Below are positions 33,385 through 42,499 of a stretch of DNA of 42,756 nt, in pieces. Source of the DNA: an uncultured Hyphomonadaceae bacterium (GTDB lineage Bacteria; Pseudomonadota; Alphaproteobacteria; Caulobacterales; Hyphomonadaceae). The DNA lies in NCBI GenBank assembly GCA_938084575.1, contig CALKFG010000013.1, positions 1 through 42,756 of the forward strand. Reading direction: 5' to 3'. How positions within the stretch are numbered: position 1 is the stretch's first letter; each line of letters begins with the position of its first letter. The notes beneath the pieces are model-generated. The model was given only the letters and a program-made list of their open reading frames with translations. It did not search any database and was not told where the DNA came from. Both the position numbers and the translations under genes were made by a program.

Positions 33385-35813
33385 CCGTGCTTGAGTCGGG
33401 CCTTGGTGAGCCCTGCATGCGGGCGGGCAGACTCCGGGCGGTCCGGCCAGTCATGCTTGGGGTATCGTCCGCGCATATCCTTGGCCATGTCGGTGTAACC
33501 GCCGGTCCAAAAGCCTGGCAGATTGCGCGTGCTTGCGACCGGCTTGCCCCCCGGCGACAACAACTGCACCGTAACGGCAAGCCGGCCTCCGGCCAGCTGC
33601 GGGTGCGGCGTGGGTCCAAAAAATTCCTGAACCCGACCTTCAACCAGCGGCGCCCGATCGTCCAGCCAGTCAATCTTGGCCCGCCGCCCGCTGGGTAAAA
33701 GAAGGGTTAATGGCACCTGATCATTTAGATCCTTTTTCTTGTCCCAAGGATAAGACTGGATCAGAGCGTCGACAACAGCCTGCGGACCCGGCAGTTTGAA
33801 TCCCTTGTCAGGCAGGGCGGCCCCCAGCCAGACATGCACATCATTCTGCAAATGGCTGAGTGGCGTATCTGGCCAGCTTGCGGCATCGACGGATCGCAAG
33901 GCGGTGATCCGGGCGCAGTGAGTTTGCAGCGCCGGCTCAAGGCCCGCCGGGCCAAATCCATGCTGATGCAGATGATCCAAAAAGGCCGCCTTGGCCGCTG
34001 CCCCTGAAGGACGTGGCAGTGGGGTTTCCGACAGGTGAATCGCGCCAATGGCCTTGACCCGTCTGGCACGGAACTGGCCTGTGGCCGCATCGAACTCGGC
34101 AAGCTCCCTCAAGACTGGCGGGGCAGATGCCAGAACCGTCGCCTCATCAAGAGCGAGACCTGCGGTGATCCTCGACTGCCTTGCCGATCCGGCAAGATTG
34201 GCCGCCAGGACCCACTCATGTCTGGCAAGTGGCGAGTCCGGGGGCAGGAATGCAGCGCGGCCGGACGCTAGCAGCCAGATATTGCTGTCCACGCTGCGGC
34301 GTCGCGCGATCCTGTCTGGCCAGGCCGTCGCCAGTATGGCCGCAGCATTGCCGGCCGGAGCCACGCATCCGCCCCAGCTTCTCACCTGGGCCCGCAGGGC
34401 GCTGGCCCGTACCGACCGGTCGGTCCTGAAACGTGCCAAGCGGTCGGAGAGATCGTCAGAGGGTCCCCCAAGGCCCGGTTCCGCGATCAAGGCCGCAAAC
34501 TGCGCGGCCAGGGCTTTCTCGGCGGGCTTTGCCGCCATCACAATCAGTGCGCCAAGCCTTGGTGCAAGCGGCAGCGCGGCGATGGCCCGGCCGCGATCGG
34601 TGAGTTTCCTGTCAGCGGTCATGGCGCCCAGGCCAACCAGCTGTTGCCGGGCATTGGCCAGCCGTCCGGGCGGTGGAGGATCAATCCAGCTGAGGCGCGC
34701 CGGATCCGTTTCGCCCCAGTCTGCCAGGGTCAGCACAAGGCTGGTCAGGTCCGCGCTGAGGATTTCAGGAATGGGTTGGGGGGACAGGCCGCGCGTTTCC
34801 GCAGCATCCCACAATCTGTAGCAAATGCCGGGGCCCAGACGGCCCGCCCGGCCACGTCTTTGATTGACGCTGGCCTGAGAGGCCCGTTGTGTGACCAGAG
34901 CGGGATTGGCGTCATGTCCGTTCCAGTCCGGCACACGGGTCAGTCCACAATCGACAACAACCGACACCCCCTCAATCGTCAGGGATGATTCCGCGATGTC
35001 GGTTGCGAGAACGATTTTTCGTCCCGTCGCTGGGCGGATCGCCGCGTCCTGGGCCTGCGGGCTGAGCGCGCCATATAGCGGGGCAATGTTGGCGCCGAGA
35101 TTCAACGGCACAAGATGGTCAGCTGTGCGTCGGATTTCTCTGGCACCGGGTAAGAAAGCGAGGATGGATCCGTCGGTCTCGCGACAGGCCCGGGCAATGG
35201 CACGTGCCATATGTTCTTCCAGCCGGTCCCGCGACTTGCCCAGATATCGGGTTTCGACGGGGTACTGGCGCCCCTCCGACTCGACCACCTCAGCATCCAG
35301 ATGCCGGGCCAGTCGCTGCGTCTCCAGAGTTGCGGACATCGCCATATAACAAAGGTCCGGTCGCAGCGCCGACTGGACATCTTCCATCAGGGCGAGGCCC
35401 AAATCGTTATTCAGACCGCGCTCGTGGACCTCGTCAAAAATGACTGTCCCGATGCCGGCCAGATCCGGCGAGCCCAGCAAACGCCGCAGGAAGACGCCGT
35501 CGGTCATGACTTCAATCTGGGTCTGTTGGCTGCGTTTCCGTTCAATACGCGTCGACAGGCCAATCCTGCCACCGACTTTTTCACCCAGCGTGGCCGCCAG
35601 CCGCTCGGCAGCAAGACGTGCGGCAAGGCGTCGGGGCTCAAGCAGGAGTATCCGGCCCGGCAATCCTGTTGTGGTCCCAAGAAGGCCGGCCACCGCCAGG
35701 GGCACCCGGGTCGTTTTGCCAGCGCCCGGGGGCGCGGCAAGGACCAGACGCCGGCGTGCTGCAAGACGACTGACAATTTGCGGTAAGAGCGGGTCGATCG
35801 GCAGCGCGGTCAT
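33381..35813 (-). CDS. hrpB: ATP-dependent helicase HrpB
   Basis: An 810-residue DExH-box helicase. Motif I is LAAPPGAGKTTRVPLA near residues 24-39, motif II is FDEVHERG, and motif III is AMSATLET. Motif VI appears in NQRRGRAGRLGPG. The C-terminal HrpB domain ends with the typical PGFWTGGYTDMAKDMRGRYPKHDWPDRP segment. The biological substrate is not well defined in bacteria. It is divergent from the glycosyltransferase gene, with 91 bases between. Confidence 0.95.
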   Translation of the reverse strand: MTALPIDPLLPQIVSRLAARRRLVLAAPPGAGKTTRVPLAVAGLLGTTTGLPGRILLLEPRRLAARLAAERLAATLGEKVGGRIGLSTRIERKRSQQTQIEVMTDGVFLRRLLGSPDLAGIGTVIFDEVHERGLNNDLGLALMEDVQSALRPDLCYMAMSATLETQRLARHLDAEVVESEGRQYPVETRYLGKSRDRLEEHMARAIARACRETDGSILAFLPGAREIRRTADHLVPLNLGANIAPLYGALSPQAQDAAIRPATGRKIVLATDIAESSLTIEGVSVVVDCGLTRVPDWNGHDANPALVTQRASQASVNQRRGRAGRLGPGICYRLWDAAETRGLSPQPIPEILSADLTSLVLTLADWGETDPARLSWIDPPPPGRLANARQQLVGLGAMTADRKLTDRGRAIAALPLAPRLGALIVMAAKPAEKALAAQFAALIAEPGLGGPSDDLSDRLARFRTDRSVRASALRAQVRSWGGCVAPAGNAAAILATAWPDRIARRRSVDSNIWLLASGRAAFLPPDSPLARHEWVLAANLAGSARQSRITAGLALDEATVLASAPPVLRELAEFDAATGQFRARRVKAIGAIHLSETPLPRPSGAAAKAAFLDHLHQHGFGPAGLEPALQTHCARITALRSVDAASWPDTPLSHLQNDVHVWLGAALPDKGFKLPGPQAVVDALIQSYPWDKKKDLNDQVPLTLLLPSGRRAKIDWLDDRAPLVEGRVQEFFGPTPHPQLAGGRLAVTVQLLSPGGKPVASTRNLPGFWTGGYTDMAKDMRGRYPKHDWPDRPESARPHAGLTKARLKHG

Positions 35814-35904
35814 GGTGGGTTTGTCATGGCCTGTGCTGGGCGGTTTCGCAATCCGCTGAATTCCCGTAAAGGCAGTTCAAGCCTGTTGATCGGAGTCCTT
35901 TGCC

Positions 35905-36636
35905 TTGACCGAGTCGCCCGAGTTTTCTGTTGTTGTGCCTGTCCACAATGAGGCGGGAAATGTGACCGGGCTGGTGGCAGAGATTTCTGCAGCTCTGGCT
36001 GGCCGGGCCTATGAGATGATTTTTGTAGACGATGCGTCGCGAGACGACACGCGGATGGTGTTGGTGGGCCTGAAAGCCCGCTACCCGCACCTGCGGGTGC
36101 TGAGCCACAGGTCCAATGCGGGCCAGTCGCGGGCCATTCGGACGGGGATACAGGCGGCACGGGCGCCGGTTGTCGGCACCCTGGACGGCGACGGGCAAAA
36201 TGACCCGGCCGATCTTCCCGCTTTGTACAGGCGCCTCGTCCGGCCGGATGCACCTGAGGGGCTCGCCATGGTCATGGGGCGGCGTGCGGCACGCAAGGAC
36301 ACGCTCTGGAAACGGTTTGGCAGCCGCTTTGCCAATGTGCTCCGAAAGCGGCTCTTGCGGGATTCCTGTGATGACAGCGGATGTGGCATCAAGGTCCTGA
36401 AGCGGGAGGCCTATCTCCAGCTGCCCTATTTCGATCATATGCATCGCTACATGCCTGCCTTGGTCAGTGCCGAGGGCGGGCAGGTAGAGTTCAGGGATGT
36501 GAATCACCGTGAACGGGGCTCCGGAAAGTCGAATTATAATAATTTTGGTCGGCTTTGGGCGGCCCTGTCAGACCTGCGCGGGGTGATGTGGCTGATCCGG
36601 CGGAGACGGAAGCCCGGCGGCACCGACGAGCTCTGA
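35905..36636 (+). CDS. Glycosyltransferase family 2 (dolichol-phosphate mannosyltransferase-like)
   Basis: A 243-residue GT2 enzyme. SVVVPVHNEAGNVTGLVAEI is the nucleotide-sugar entry motif, FVDDASRDDT the second Asp motif, and TLDGDGQNDPADLPALY the metal-binding DxD region. Such DPM1-like enzymes transfer a sugar from a nucleotide sugar to a polyprenyl phosphate at the inner membrane; this one lacks C-terminal membrane helices. The initiation codon is TTG at 35905, with CGGAG upstream. Its lipid-linked product could feed a GT-C enzyme such as the membrane protein at 22096, but that is speculation. Confidence 0.9.
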   Translation: MTESPEFSVVVPVHNEAGNVTGLVAEISAALAGRAYEMIFVDDASRDDTRMVLVGLKARYPHLRVLSHRSNAGQSRAIRTGIQAARAPVVGTLDGDGQNDPADLPALYRRLVRPDAPEGLAMVMGRRAARKDTLWKRFGSRFANVLRKRLLRDSCDDSGCGIKVLKREAYLQLPYFDHMHRYMPALVSAEGGQVEFRDVNHRERGSGKSNYNNFGRLWAALSDLRGVMWLIRRRRKPGGTDEL

Positions 36637-36703
36637 GCCTCATTTCGGTTCGGTGACGCCCGTGCCCTTTGCATCTTCTGCAGGACTGTTTATCCATAGG
36701 CGA

Positions 36704-36757
36704 GGAGGTGCCGCGTGTCGAAATCTTACCTTTCAGCTCTTGGGATGGCGCACCTCC
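36704..36757 (+). promoter_or_regulatory. Leader hairpin covering a strong ribosome binding site
   Basis: GGAGGTGC (36704-36711) pairs perfectly with GCACCTCC (36750-36757). The left arm overlaps GAGGAGG, an excellent Shine-Dalgarno sequence six bases before a GTG at 36715 that is in frame with the membrane-protein gene. A second hairpin, CGGGT/ACCCG, lies at 36779-36795. The arrangement looks like a switchable leader, though no known riboswitch class fits. Confidence 0.35.
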
Positions 36758-36819
36758 GAGACAGACGCCAACGCGGTTCGGGTAAACATGACCCGGACCA
36801 CCACCGCCGGGGATTAAGA

Positions 36820-37290
36820 ATGCGAACCATGCTGAGTGCTTTTCCATTATTTGTTATTCCTGTCGCCATTTATGGTCTGATCGCGCTCATGACCGGCGGG
36901 GATCCGGTTACCATCGCCATGGGCGATGTGGTCCTGACCGACCGCGGTTCGCCGATGATGGCGGTGCTGGGTGGCAAATTCCTGATCGTGCCGATGCTTG
37001 GGGGCAGCACAGATTGGATCATGACCAAGGGCGATGCGCTGTTGCTTCTGTCCGTTGGTGTCCTGTTTCTTGAAATCCTGAAATCCACCAGCACCCATAC
37101 CGCGTCGATCATGAACCATGCGTTTTCCATGGTTATCTTCATTGCCTGTCTGATCGCATTTCTCCTGAACGCCAATTTTGCAACCTCCGTCTTTTTTATC
37201 ATTACGATCATGGCGCTTCTCGATGTGCTGGCCGGTGTGGTGGTCACCATCATTGCGGCACGGCGAGACTTTGCCATGAGCGAAGGCTAG
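36820..37290 (+). CDS. Small membrane protein of unknown function
   Basis: A 156-residue protein with four likely membrane helices: FPLFVIPVAIYGLIALM, GDALLLLSVGVLFLEIL, FSMVIFIACLIAFLLNA and FFIITIMALLDVLAGVVVTI. Between helices one and two is a soluble loop (VVLTDRGSPMMAVLGGKF). I do not recognise a named family. The start is ambiguous: the ATG at 36820 gives a normal N-terminus with only a weak site, while a GTG at 36715 has an excellent ribosome binding site but would add 35 residues rich in His and Arg. The symporter gene follows in the same direction after 118 bases. Confidence 0.72.
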   Translation: MRTMLSAFPLFVIPVAIYGLIALMTGGDPVTIAMGDVVLTDRGSPMMAVLGGKFLIVPMLGGSTDWIMTKGDALLLLSVGVLFLEILKSTSTHTASIMNHAFSMVIFIACLIAFLLNANFATSVFFIITIMALLDVLAGVVVTIIAARRDFAMSEG

Positions 37291-37408
37291 ACGATGATCT
37301 GCCTGCGGGGATGAATTCTCCGATAATTGATTTTGTCGCTTCACAGGCAAGGCTTCTTCTGTAAGGTTTCGGCGGATTGGGGTTAACGCAAACCGCTTGG
37401 GGGCGATC

Positions 37409-38830
37409 ATGGAACCACTTATTCGATCAGTGAACGGCGTCGTCTGGGGCGTGCCGATGCTGGCCCTGCTGCTTGGCACCGGGGTCTTTCTGACCATCGG
37501 TCTCCGGTTTATTTCCTTCACCAAGATCCCAAATGCGGTGCGGGAGTTGTTTGCAAAGCCTGACCAAAAGGAAAAAGGCGACATCACGCCCTTCGGCGCC
37601 CTGATGACCGCCCTGTCTGCGACCATCGGCACCGGCAATATTGCCGGTGTTGCTGCCGCCATTGCGATTGGGGGGCCGGGCGCCGTCTTCTGGATGTGGA
37701 TGACGGCCCTGGTCGGGACCGCGACGAAATTCTCTGAGGGTGTGCTGGCCCTGCAATATCGCGAAGTGGATGCGGAGGGCCGCTATGTCGGCGGACCGAT
37801 GTACTATATCAAGAACGGCCTCGGGCCAAAATGGCTTTGGCTCGGCGGATTGTTTGCGACTTTTGGCATGCTGGCCAGCTGGGGAACCGGTGCCTCGATC
37901 CAGTCCAATTCGATCGCGGATGCCCTGAATTCGACTTATGGAATACATCCCGGCCTCTCCGGCCTGGTGCTCGCCCTTGGCGCGGCGGCCGTTATCCTTG
38001 GCGGCGTGCAACGCATTTCCCAGGTGGCCAGCCGACTCGTGCCGACCATGGCGCTGGCCTATATCGGCGCCGGCTTGCTGGTCATTTTGGTCAACATTCA
38101 GGCGGTGCCTGCAGCGTTTTCCATGATCATCACCGGGGCGTTCGGCCTGGACAGTGCCGGAACGGGCATTTCCATCGGCCTGATGATGCTGGCCATGCAG
38201 AAGGGCGTGGCCCGGGGAATCTTTTCCAATGAGGCAGGTCAGGGGTCGGCTGCGATCGCGCATGCCGCGGCCAAGAATGACGATGCCGTGGAGCAGGGCA
38301 CAGTTGCCATGCTCGGAACCTTCATTGATACGCTGATCGTCTGCACCATCACCGCCCTGGTCATTCTGACGTCCGGGGTTATTCCCGAGGCCTGCATGCC
38401 GACCACGGCAACGCTGGACACGTTCCTCGGTAATGGTCAGCCGGAATTCTGCGATATTGGCGCGCCGCTGACGGTTGCCGCGTTTGATTCGGTTCTGACG
38501 GGTGTTGGCGAGCATATTGTGACGATTGGCCTGGCGGTATTCGGGTTCACCACCATTCTCGGCTGGAGTTATTATGGCGAACGGTGTTGCGAATTCCTTT
38601 TTGGCGTGAAGTCCATTCTGCCCTTCCGGCTGAGCTGGATCCTGTTCACCTTTGCCGGCGCCGGAGCGCTCATGCTTGAAGGCCAGGTCAAGAACATTGT
38701 GAACCTGTTCTGGCTGGTGGCGGACACGCTGACGGGACTGATGGCGGCGCCAAACCTGATTGCCCTGGCGCTGCTGAGTCCCGTGGTGTTCAAGCTGACC
38801 CGCGACCATTTCGCCAAATCCAAGACCTGA
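37409..38830 (+). CDS. Sodium:alanine/glycine symporter (AGCS family)
   Basis: A 473-residue secondary transporter that imports alanine or glycine with sodium. Family signatures include SATIGTGNIAGVAAAIAIGG near 70, MWMTALVGTATKFSEGVLAL, and GIFSNEAGQGSAAIAHAAA. About 10-11 membrane helices are present. A Cys-containing insertion (PEACMPTTAT...PEFCDIGAP) lies in a periplasmic loop near 330-350. The ATG at 37409 is preferred over a TTG four codons earlier. I looked for a glycine riboswitch upstream and saw none. Confidence 0.93.
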   Translation: MEPLIRSVNGVVWGVPMLALLLGTGVFLTIGLRFISFTKIPNAVRELFAKPDQKEKGDITPFGALMTALSATIGTGNIAGVAAAIAIGGPGAVFWMWMTALVGTATKFSEGVLALQYREVDAEGRYVGGPMYYIKNGLGPKWLWLGGLFATFGMLASWGTGASIQSNSIADALNSTYGIHPGLSGLVLALGAAAVILGGVQRISQVASRLVPTMALAYIGAGLLVILVNIQAVPAAFSMIITGAFGLDSAGTGISIGLMMLAMQKGVARGIFSNEAGQGSAAIAHAAAKNDDAVEQGTVAMLGTFIDTLIVCTITALVILTSGVIPEACMPTTATLDTFLGNGQPEFCDIGAPLTVAAFDSVLTGVGEHIVTIGLAVFGFTTILGWSYYGERCCEFLFGVKSILPFRLSWILFTFAGAGALMLEGQVKNIVNLFWLVADTLTGLMAAPNLIALALLSPVVFKLTRDHFAKSKT

Positions 38831-38923
38831 AGCCAGCAGGTCGTCCTCCCGGCCGGGCTCAGGGCGTCCGGCTGTGGAGCCGTGGACAGGCTCTGTTAAC
38901 GCCTGCACCCTTAAGCTTTGGCC

Positions 38924-39838
38924 ATGCTGGACAAGACCCGGATCGAAGCCTTTCTGGAAATGATGTCGGCCGAAAGGGGGGCCGCCATCAACACGCTTGA
39001 GGCGTATGCGCGTGATCTGGGCGACGCGTCGGCCTGCCTTGGCGGCAAACTGGTTCAGGCCGGGCAGACCGATCTGTCGGGCTGGCTGCAATCGCTCGCG
39101 GCCGAGGGGCTGGCGGCGACCACCCAGGCGCGAAAACTGTCGGCATTGCGGCAATTTTTCCGCTTCCTGTTCGAGGAAGGTGACCGCTCCGATGACCCGA
39201 CCCGGCGTCTGGAGGGACCCAAATCCATACGCGCAGTGCCCGATGTGCTCAGCCAGGACGAGCTGCAGCGCCTGTTGGACACGTGCCGCGAGGATGTGCG
39301 CCTGACCTGCCTCGTCGAGCTGCTCTACGGCGCCGGGCTTCGGGTCAGCGAGCTGGTCGGCCTGACCCTCGGCGCGCTGCCGCGCCGGCGCCAGGGCCGC
39401 TGGGAGACACGCGACCTCATTGTCCGTGGCAAGGGCGGCAAGGAGCGGCTCTGCCCGCTCGGCCCGCCGGCGCTTCTGGCGCTGAGCCACTGGCTGACCC
39501 TCCGGGCGGACACACTGCCGGACCGGGATCCGAGACGGACCCGGAGCGATGCCTATCTGTTCCCCTCGCGCGGCAAGGCCGGTCACCTGACCCGGCGGCG
39601 CCTGGGCCAGCTGCTTGACCAGCTGGCGATGACCGCCGGGGTGGCGGCCCACAAGGTCCACCCGCATGCCCTGCGCCATGCTTATGCCACCCATTTATTG
39701 CAGGGCGGGGCCGACCTGCGCGCGGTGCAGAGCCTGCTTGGTCACGCCGACATCGCGACAACGCAAATCTACACCCACGTCCTGACCGAGGAGCTGGAAG
39801 CGCTGCTCCAGGCCGCCCACCCTCTGGCGCAGACCTAA
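38924..39838 (+). CDS. xerD: Site-specific tyrosine recombinase XerD
   Basis: A 304-residue chromosome-dimer-resolution recombinase that acts with XerC at dif. The catalytic residues are Arg in [13 protein letters not shown], Lys in [31 protein letters not shown] with Hxx[10 protein letters not shown], and the Tyr in IYTHVL. The N-terminal SAM-like domain begins [21 protein letters not shown] chose the ATG at 38924 rather than the TTG two codons earlier. It is a housekeeping recombinase, distinct from the island integrase at 566, and its proximity to accA is usual in alphaproteobacteria. Confidence 0.93.
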   Translation: MLDKTRIEAFLEMMSAERGAAINTLEAYARDLGDASACLGGKLVQAGQTDLSGWLQSLAAEGLAATTQARKLSALRQFFRFLFEEGDRSDDPTRRLEGPKSIRAVPDVLSQDELQRLLDTCREDVRLTCLVELLYGAGLRVSELVGLTLGALPRRRQGRWETRDLIVRGKGGKERLCPLGPPALLALSHWLTLRADTLPDRDPRRTRSDAYLFPSRGKAGHLTRRRLGQLLDQLAMTAGVAAHKVHPHALRHAYATHLLQGGADLRAVQSLLGHADIATTQIYTHVLTEELEALLQAAHPLAQT

Positions 39839-39902
39839 GGTCTGGACGACATGGACCGGCCTCACTTATAGAGCGACGAGACCCGACAAAAGGACCCGTC
39901 GC

Positions 39903-40958
39903 ATGAGCCAGAAAGCGCCCCGCCAGTTTTTCAAACCTCTCGCGGCCGGTGCCCCTGAGCCGATGCGGGACCTTCCGGTCCGGCTGGAGCGGATGATCCA
40001 TTTCGTGCCGCCGCATCTTGACAAGGTCCGTGCCAAGGTGCCGGCCATGGCCGACAGCGCAGACGTGATCCTCGGCAATCTCGAGGATGCCATTCCTGCC
40101 GATGCCAAGGCGGCCGCCCGCGCCGGCGTGATCGAGATGGCCGGCATGATTGACTGGCAGGCCCGGGGCACCGGCTTCTGGAGCCGGGTCAACCCGCTCA
40201 ACTCGCCCTGGTTCCAGGACGATGTCAGCGACCTGGTCCTGAAGGCCGGTCACCAGCTCGACGTGCTGATGATCCCGAAAGTGGAAGGCCCATGGGACAT
40301 CCACTTCGTCGACCAGTATGTCGCCCAGCTCGAGGCAAAGGCCGGCCTGTCGCGCCCAATCCTGCTGCACGCCATCCTCGAAACCGCCGAGGGCGTGGCC
40401 CGGGTCGAGGAGATTGCACTGGCCAGCCCGCGCATGCAGGGAATCTCCCTTGGCCCGGCGGATCTCGCGGCGAGCCGCAAGATGAAGACCACCCGGGTCG
40501 GCGGCGGGCACCCCTCTTATCGGGTCATCGAGGACCCCCGCGAAGATGGCGGACCGCGCGCCTCGGCGCAGCAGGATCCCTGGCATTACACCGTCGCCAA
40601 AATGGTCGATGCCTGTGGCATGGCGGGCATCAAGCCGTTCTATGGCCCGTTCGGCGACATTGCCGACCTTGAAGCCTGCGAACAGCAGTTCCGCAACACC
40701 TTCCTGCTGGGCTGTGTCGGGACATGGACCCTGCACCCCAGCCAGATCGCCGTCGCCAAGACCGTGTTCAGCCCCGACCCCGAGGAGGTTCGCTTTGCGC
40801 GCCGCGTCCTCGCCGCGATTCCCGATGGGGCCGGTGTCGCCATGCTGGACGGCAAGATGCAGGACGACGCCACCTGGAAACAGGCCAAGGTCATTTGCGA
40901 CCTCGCCGACCAGGTTGCGGCACGGGACCCGGATCTGGCAGCGGCCTATGCCGGCTGA
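39903..40958 (+). CDS. CoA ester lyase, HpcH/HpaI (CitE-like) family
   Basis: A 351-residue TIM-barrel enzyme of the citrate lyase beta/malyl-CoA lyase superfamily. [15 protein letters not shown] carries the acidic motif expected after the second strand, [19 protein letters not shown] the central Glu motif, and [12 protein letters not shown] the segment before the active-site loop. It is longer than Mcl1-type malyl-CoA lyases, with an insertion around [25 protein letters not shown] and a C-terminal extension. It may cleave malyl-CoA or a related 3-hydroxyacyl-CoA; the substrate cannot be read from the sequence. Confidence 0.83.
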   Translation: MSQKAPRQFFKPLAAGAPEPMRDLPVRLERMIHFVPPHLDKVRAKVPAMADSADVILGNLEDAIPADAKAAARAGVIEMAGMIDWQARGTGFWSRVNPLNSPWFQDDVSDLVLKAGHQLDVLMIPKVEGPWDIHFVDQYVAQLEAKAGLSRPILLHAILETAEGVARVEEIALASPRMQGISLGPADLAASRKMKTTRVGGGHPSYRVIEDPREDGGPRASAQQDPWHYTVAKMVDACGMAGIKPFYGPFGDIADLEACEQQFRNTFLLGCVGTWTLHPSQIAVAKTVFSPDPEEVRFARRVLAAIPDGAGVAMLDGKMQDDATWKQAKVICDLADQVAARDPDLAAAYAG

Positions 40959-41032
40959 ACCTCCAGCTGCCGACTGGACAGGGGCGGGATCGGACGGCAA
41001 GTTATCGGGTCACAGCTGACAGGGAGACGGGC

Positions 41033-41470
41033 ATGATTATGGACATTCCGACGACGGGGCACTCGCCGCACCTTCAGGCCTGGTTCGACTATATGCTTGG
41101 GGGTCACGACCGCACCCGGCTGCACGCCATGCTGCACCCGGATGTCGTGTTCCGCAGCCCCGTCGTGCATACGCCTCAGGAAGGCCGCGACATCACCTTC
41201 GCCTATCTCACAGCCGCCGGGAACACGCTGGGGAATCCCGCGTTCAGATATACACGCGTGTTTGACTGCGGGGATAAGGCGGTGCTGGAATTCGAGACAG
41301 AGATGGACGGGATCCAGGTGAACGGTATCGATATGATCGACTGGAACAGCGACGGCCAGATTGTCGATTTCAAGGTCATGGTCCGCCCGCTCAAGGCGAT
41401 GCAGGCTGTGCACGCCGCCATGGGGCGGATGCTGGCCGAGATGAAGCCGGCGGCAAACCCTGCCGCCTGA
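41033..41470 (+). CDS. NTF2-like / SnoaL-like domain protein
   Basis: A 145-residue cone-shaped alpha+beta protein of the NTF2-like superfamily. WFDYMLGGHDRTRLHAMLHPDVVFRSPVV at the N-terminus and IDMIDWNSDGQIVDFKVMVRPLKAMQAV at the C-terminus are typical of SnoaL-like domains. Members are isomerases, cyclases or ligand-binding proteins; no function can be given. AGGGAGA precedes the ATG at 41033, and a second ATG at 41039 is also possible. It lies between the CoA lyase and accA in the same direction. Confidence 0.8.
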   Translation: MIMDIPTTGHSPHLQAWFDYMLGGHDRTRLHAMLHPDVVFRSPVVHTPQEGRDITFAYLTAAGNTLGNPAFRYTRVFDCGDKAVLEFETEMDGIQVNGIDMIDWNSDGQIVDFKVMVRPLKAMQAVHAAMGRMLAEMKPAANPAA

Positions 41471-41536
41471 ACCCGCCGCGCCGGCGGCGCGAAGATCAGG
41501 TCTAGCGCCAATCGGCAACGCATTGTATCCAAGAGC

Positions 41537-42499
41537 ATGCCCCAGACTTATCTCGACTTCGAAAAGCCGCTGGCCGATCTGGAAACCAAGATCGCCGAGC
41601 TGGAATCCGTGGCCCGCCAGGATGGGGGGCCGCAGATCAATGATGAGCTTAAGCGCCTGAAACAAAAGGCCGCCAAACAGCTCAAGGAAACTTACGATGC
41701 CCTGACACCCTGGCGCAAGGCGCAGGTGGCCCGGCACCCGGAGCGGCCGCATTTCAGCGATTATCTGGCTCAGCTTTTCGACGATTTCCAGGAGCTGGCC
41801 GGCGACCGCGTCTTTGGCAATGACGAGGCGGTTCTGGGCGGCCTGGCGAGTTTTCAGGGCCGGTCCGTGGTCGTGATTGGCCATGAAAAAGGCCGCACCA
41901 CGGAAAGCCGGTTGCGGCACAATTTCGGCATGGCCCACCCCGAAGGCTATCGCAAGGCGGTCCGGCTGATGGACCTGGCCGAGCGGTTCGGCCTGCCGGT
42001 CATCACCTTTGTCGACACGGCCGGCGCCTTTCCGGGCAAGGCCGGCGAGGAACGCGGCCAGGCCGAGGCCATTGCGCGCTCGACGGAACGCTGCCTGACG
42101 CTGAATGTGCCGATCATTTCCCTGATTATCGGTGAGGGCGGATCTGGCGGCGCGATCGCCATCGCGGCCGCCAACCGGGTGCTGATGATGCAGCACGGCA
42201 TCTATTCGGTAATTTCGCCGGAAGGCTGCGCGTCGATTCTGTATCGGGATTCTGCCAAGGCCAAGGAGGCGGCCGAGGCGATGAAGATCACGGCCGAGGA
42301 TCTGATCCGGCTGCGGGTCGTTGACGGCATTGTGCCGGAACCGGTCGGTGGTGCCCATCGCGATCCTCAGAAAGCCATTGCTGCGGCCGGCAAGGCCATC
42401 GACAAGGCCCTGACGGACTTGCTGGACCTGTCGCCCGCGGATCTCAAAACCCAACGCCGGGACCGGTTCTATGCGATTGGCCGGGAAGGCCTCAACTGA
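41537..42499 (+). CDS. accA: Acetyl-CoA carboxylase carboxyltransferase subunit alpha
   Basis: A 320-residue subunit that, with AccD, transfers carboxyl from carboxybiotin to acetyl-CoA, the first step of fatty acid synthesis. It opens with YLDFEKPLADLETKIAELE, and the core contains FVDTAGAFPGKAGEERGQAE, IIGEGGSGGAIAIAAANRV and YSVISPEGCASILYRD, all invariant in AccA. Length is normal. No strong Shine-Dalgarno sequence precedes the ATG at 41537. The flanking genes lie in the same direction. Confidence 0.97.
   Translation: MPQTYLDFEKPLADLETKIAELESVARQDGGPQINDELKRLKQKAAKQLKETYDALTPWRKAQVARHPERPHFSDYLAQLFDDFQELAGDRVFGNDEAVLGGLASFQGRSVVVIGHEKGRTTESRLRHNFGMAHPEGYRKAVRLMDLAERFGLPVITFVDTAGAFPGKAGEERGQAEAIARSTERCLTLNVPIISLIIGEGGSGGAIAIAAANRVLMMQHGIYSVISPEGCASILYRDSAKAKEAAEAMKITAEDLIRLRVVDGIVPEPVGGAHRDPQKAIAAAGKAIDKALTDLLDLSPADLKTQRRDRFYAIGREGLN

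Noticed and set aside
37291-37408. Glycine riboswitch before the alanine/glycine symporter
   Set aside because: None of the conserved aptamer segments could be found; only unremarkable sequence is seen.
37427-39694. 755-codon open frame opposite the symporter and xerD
   Set aside because: Spans two certain genes and their gap on the other strand; low-complexity Arg/Gln/His composition.
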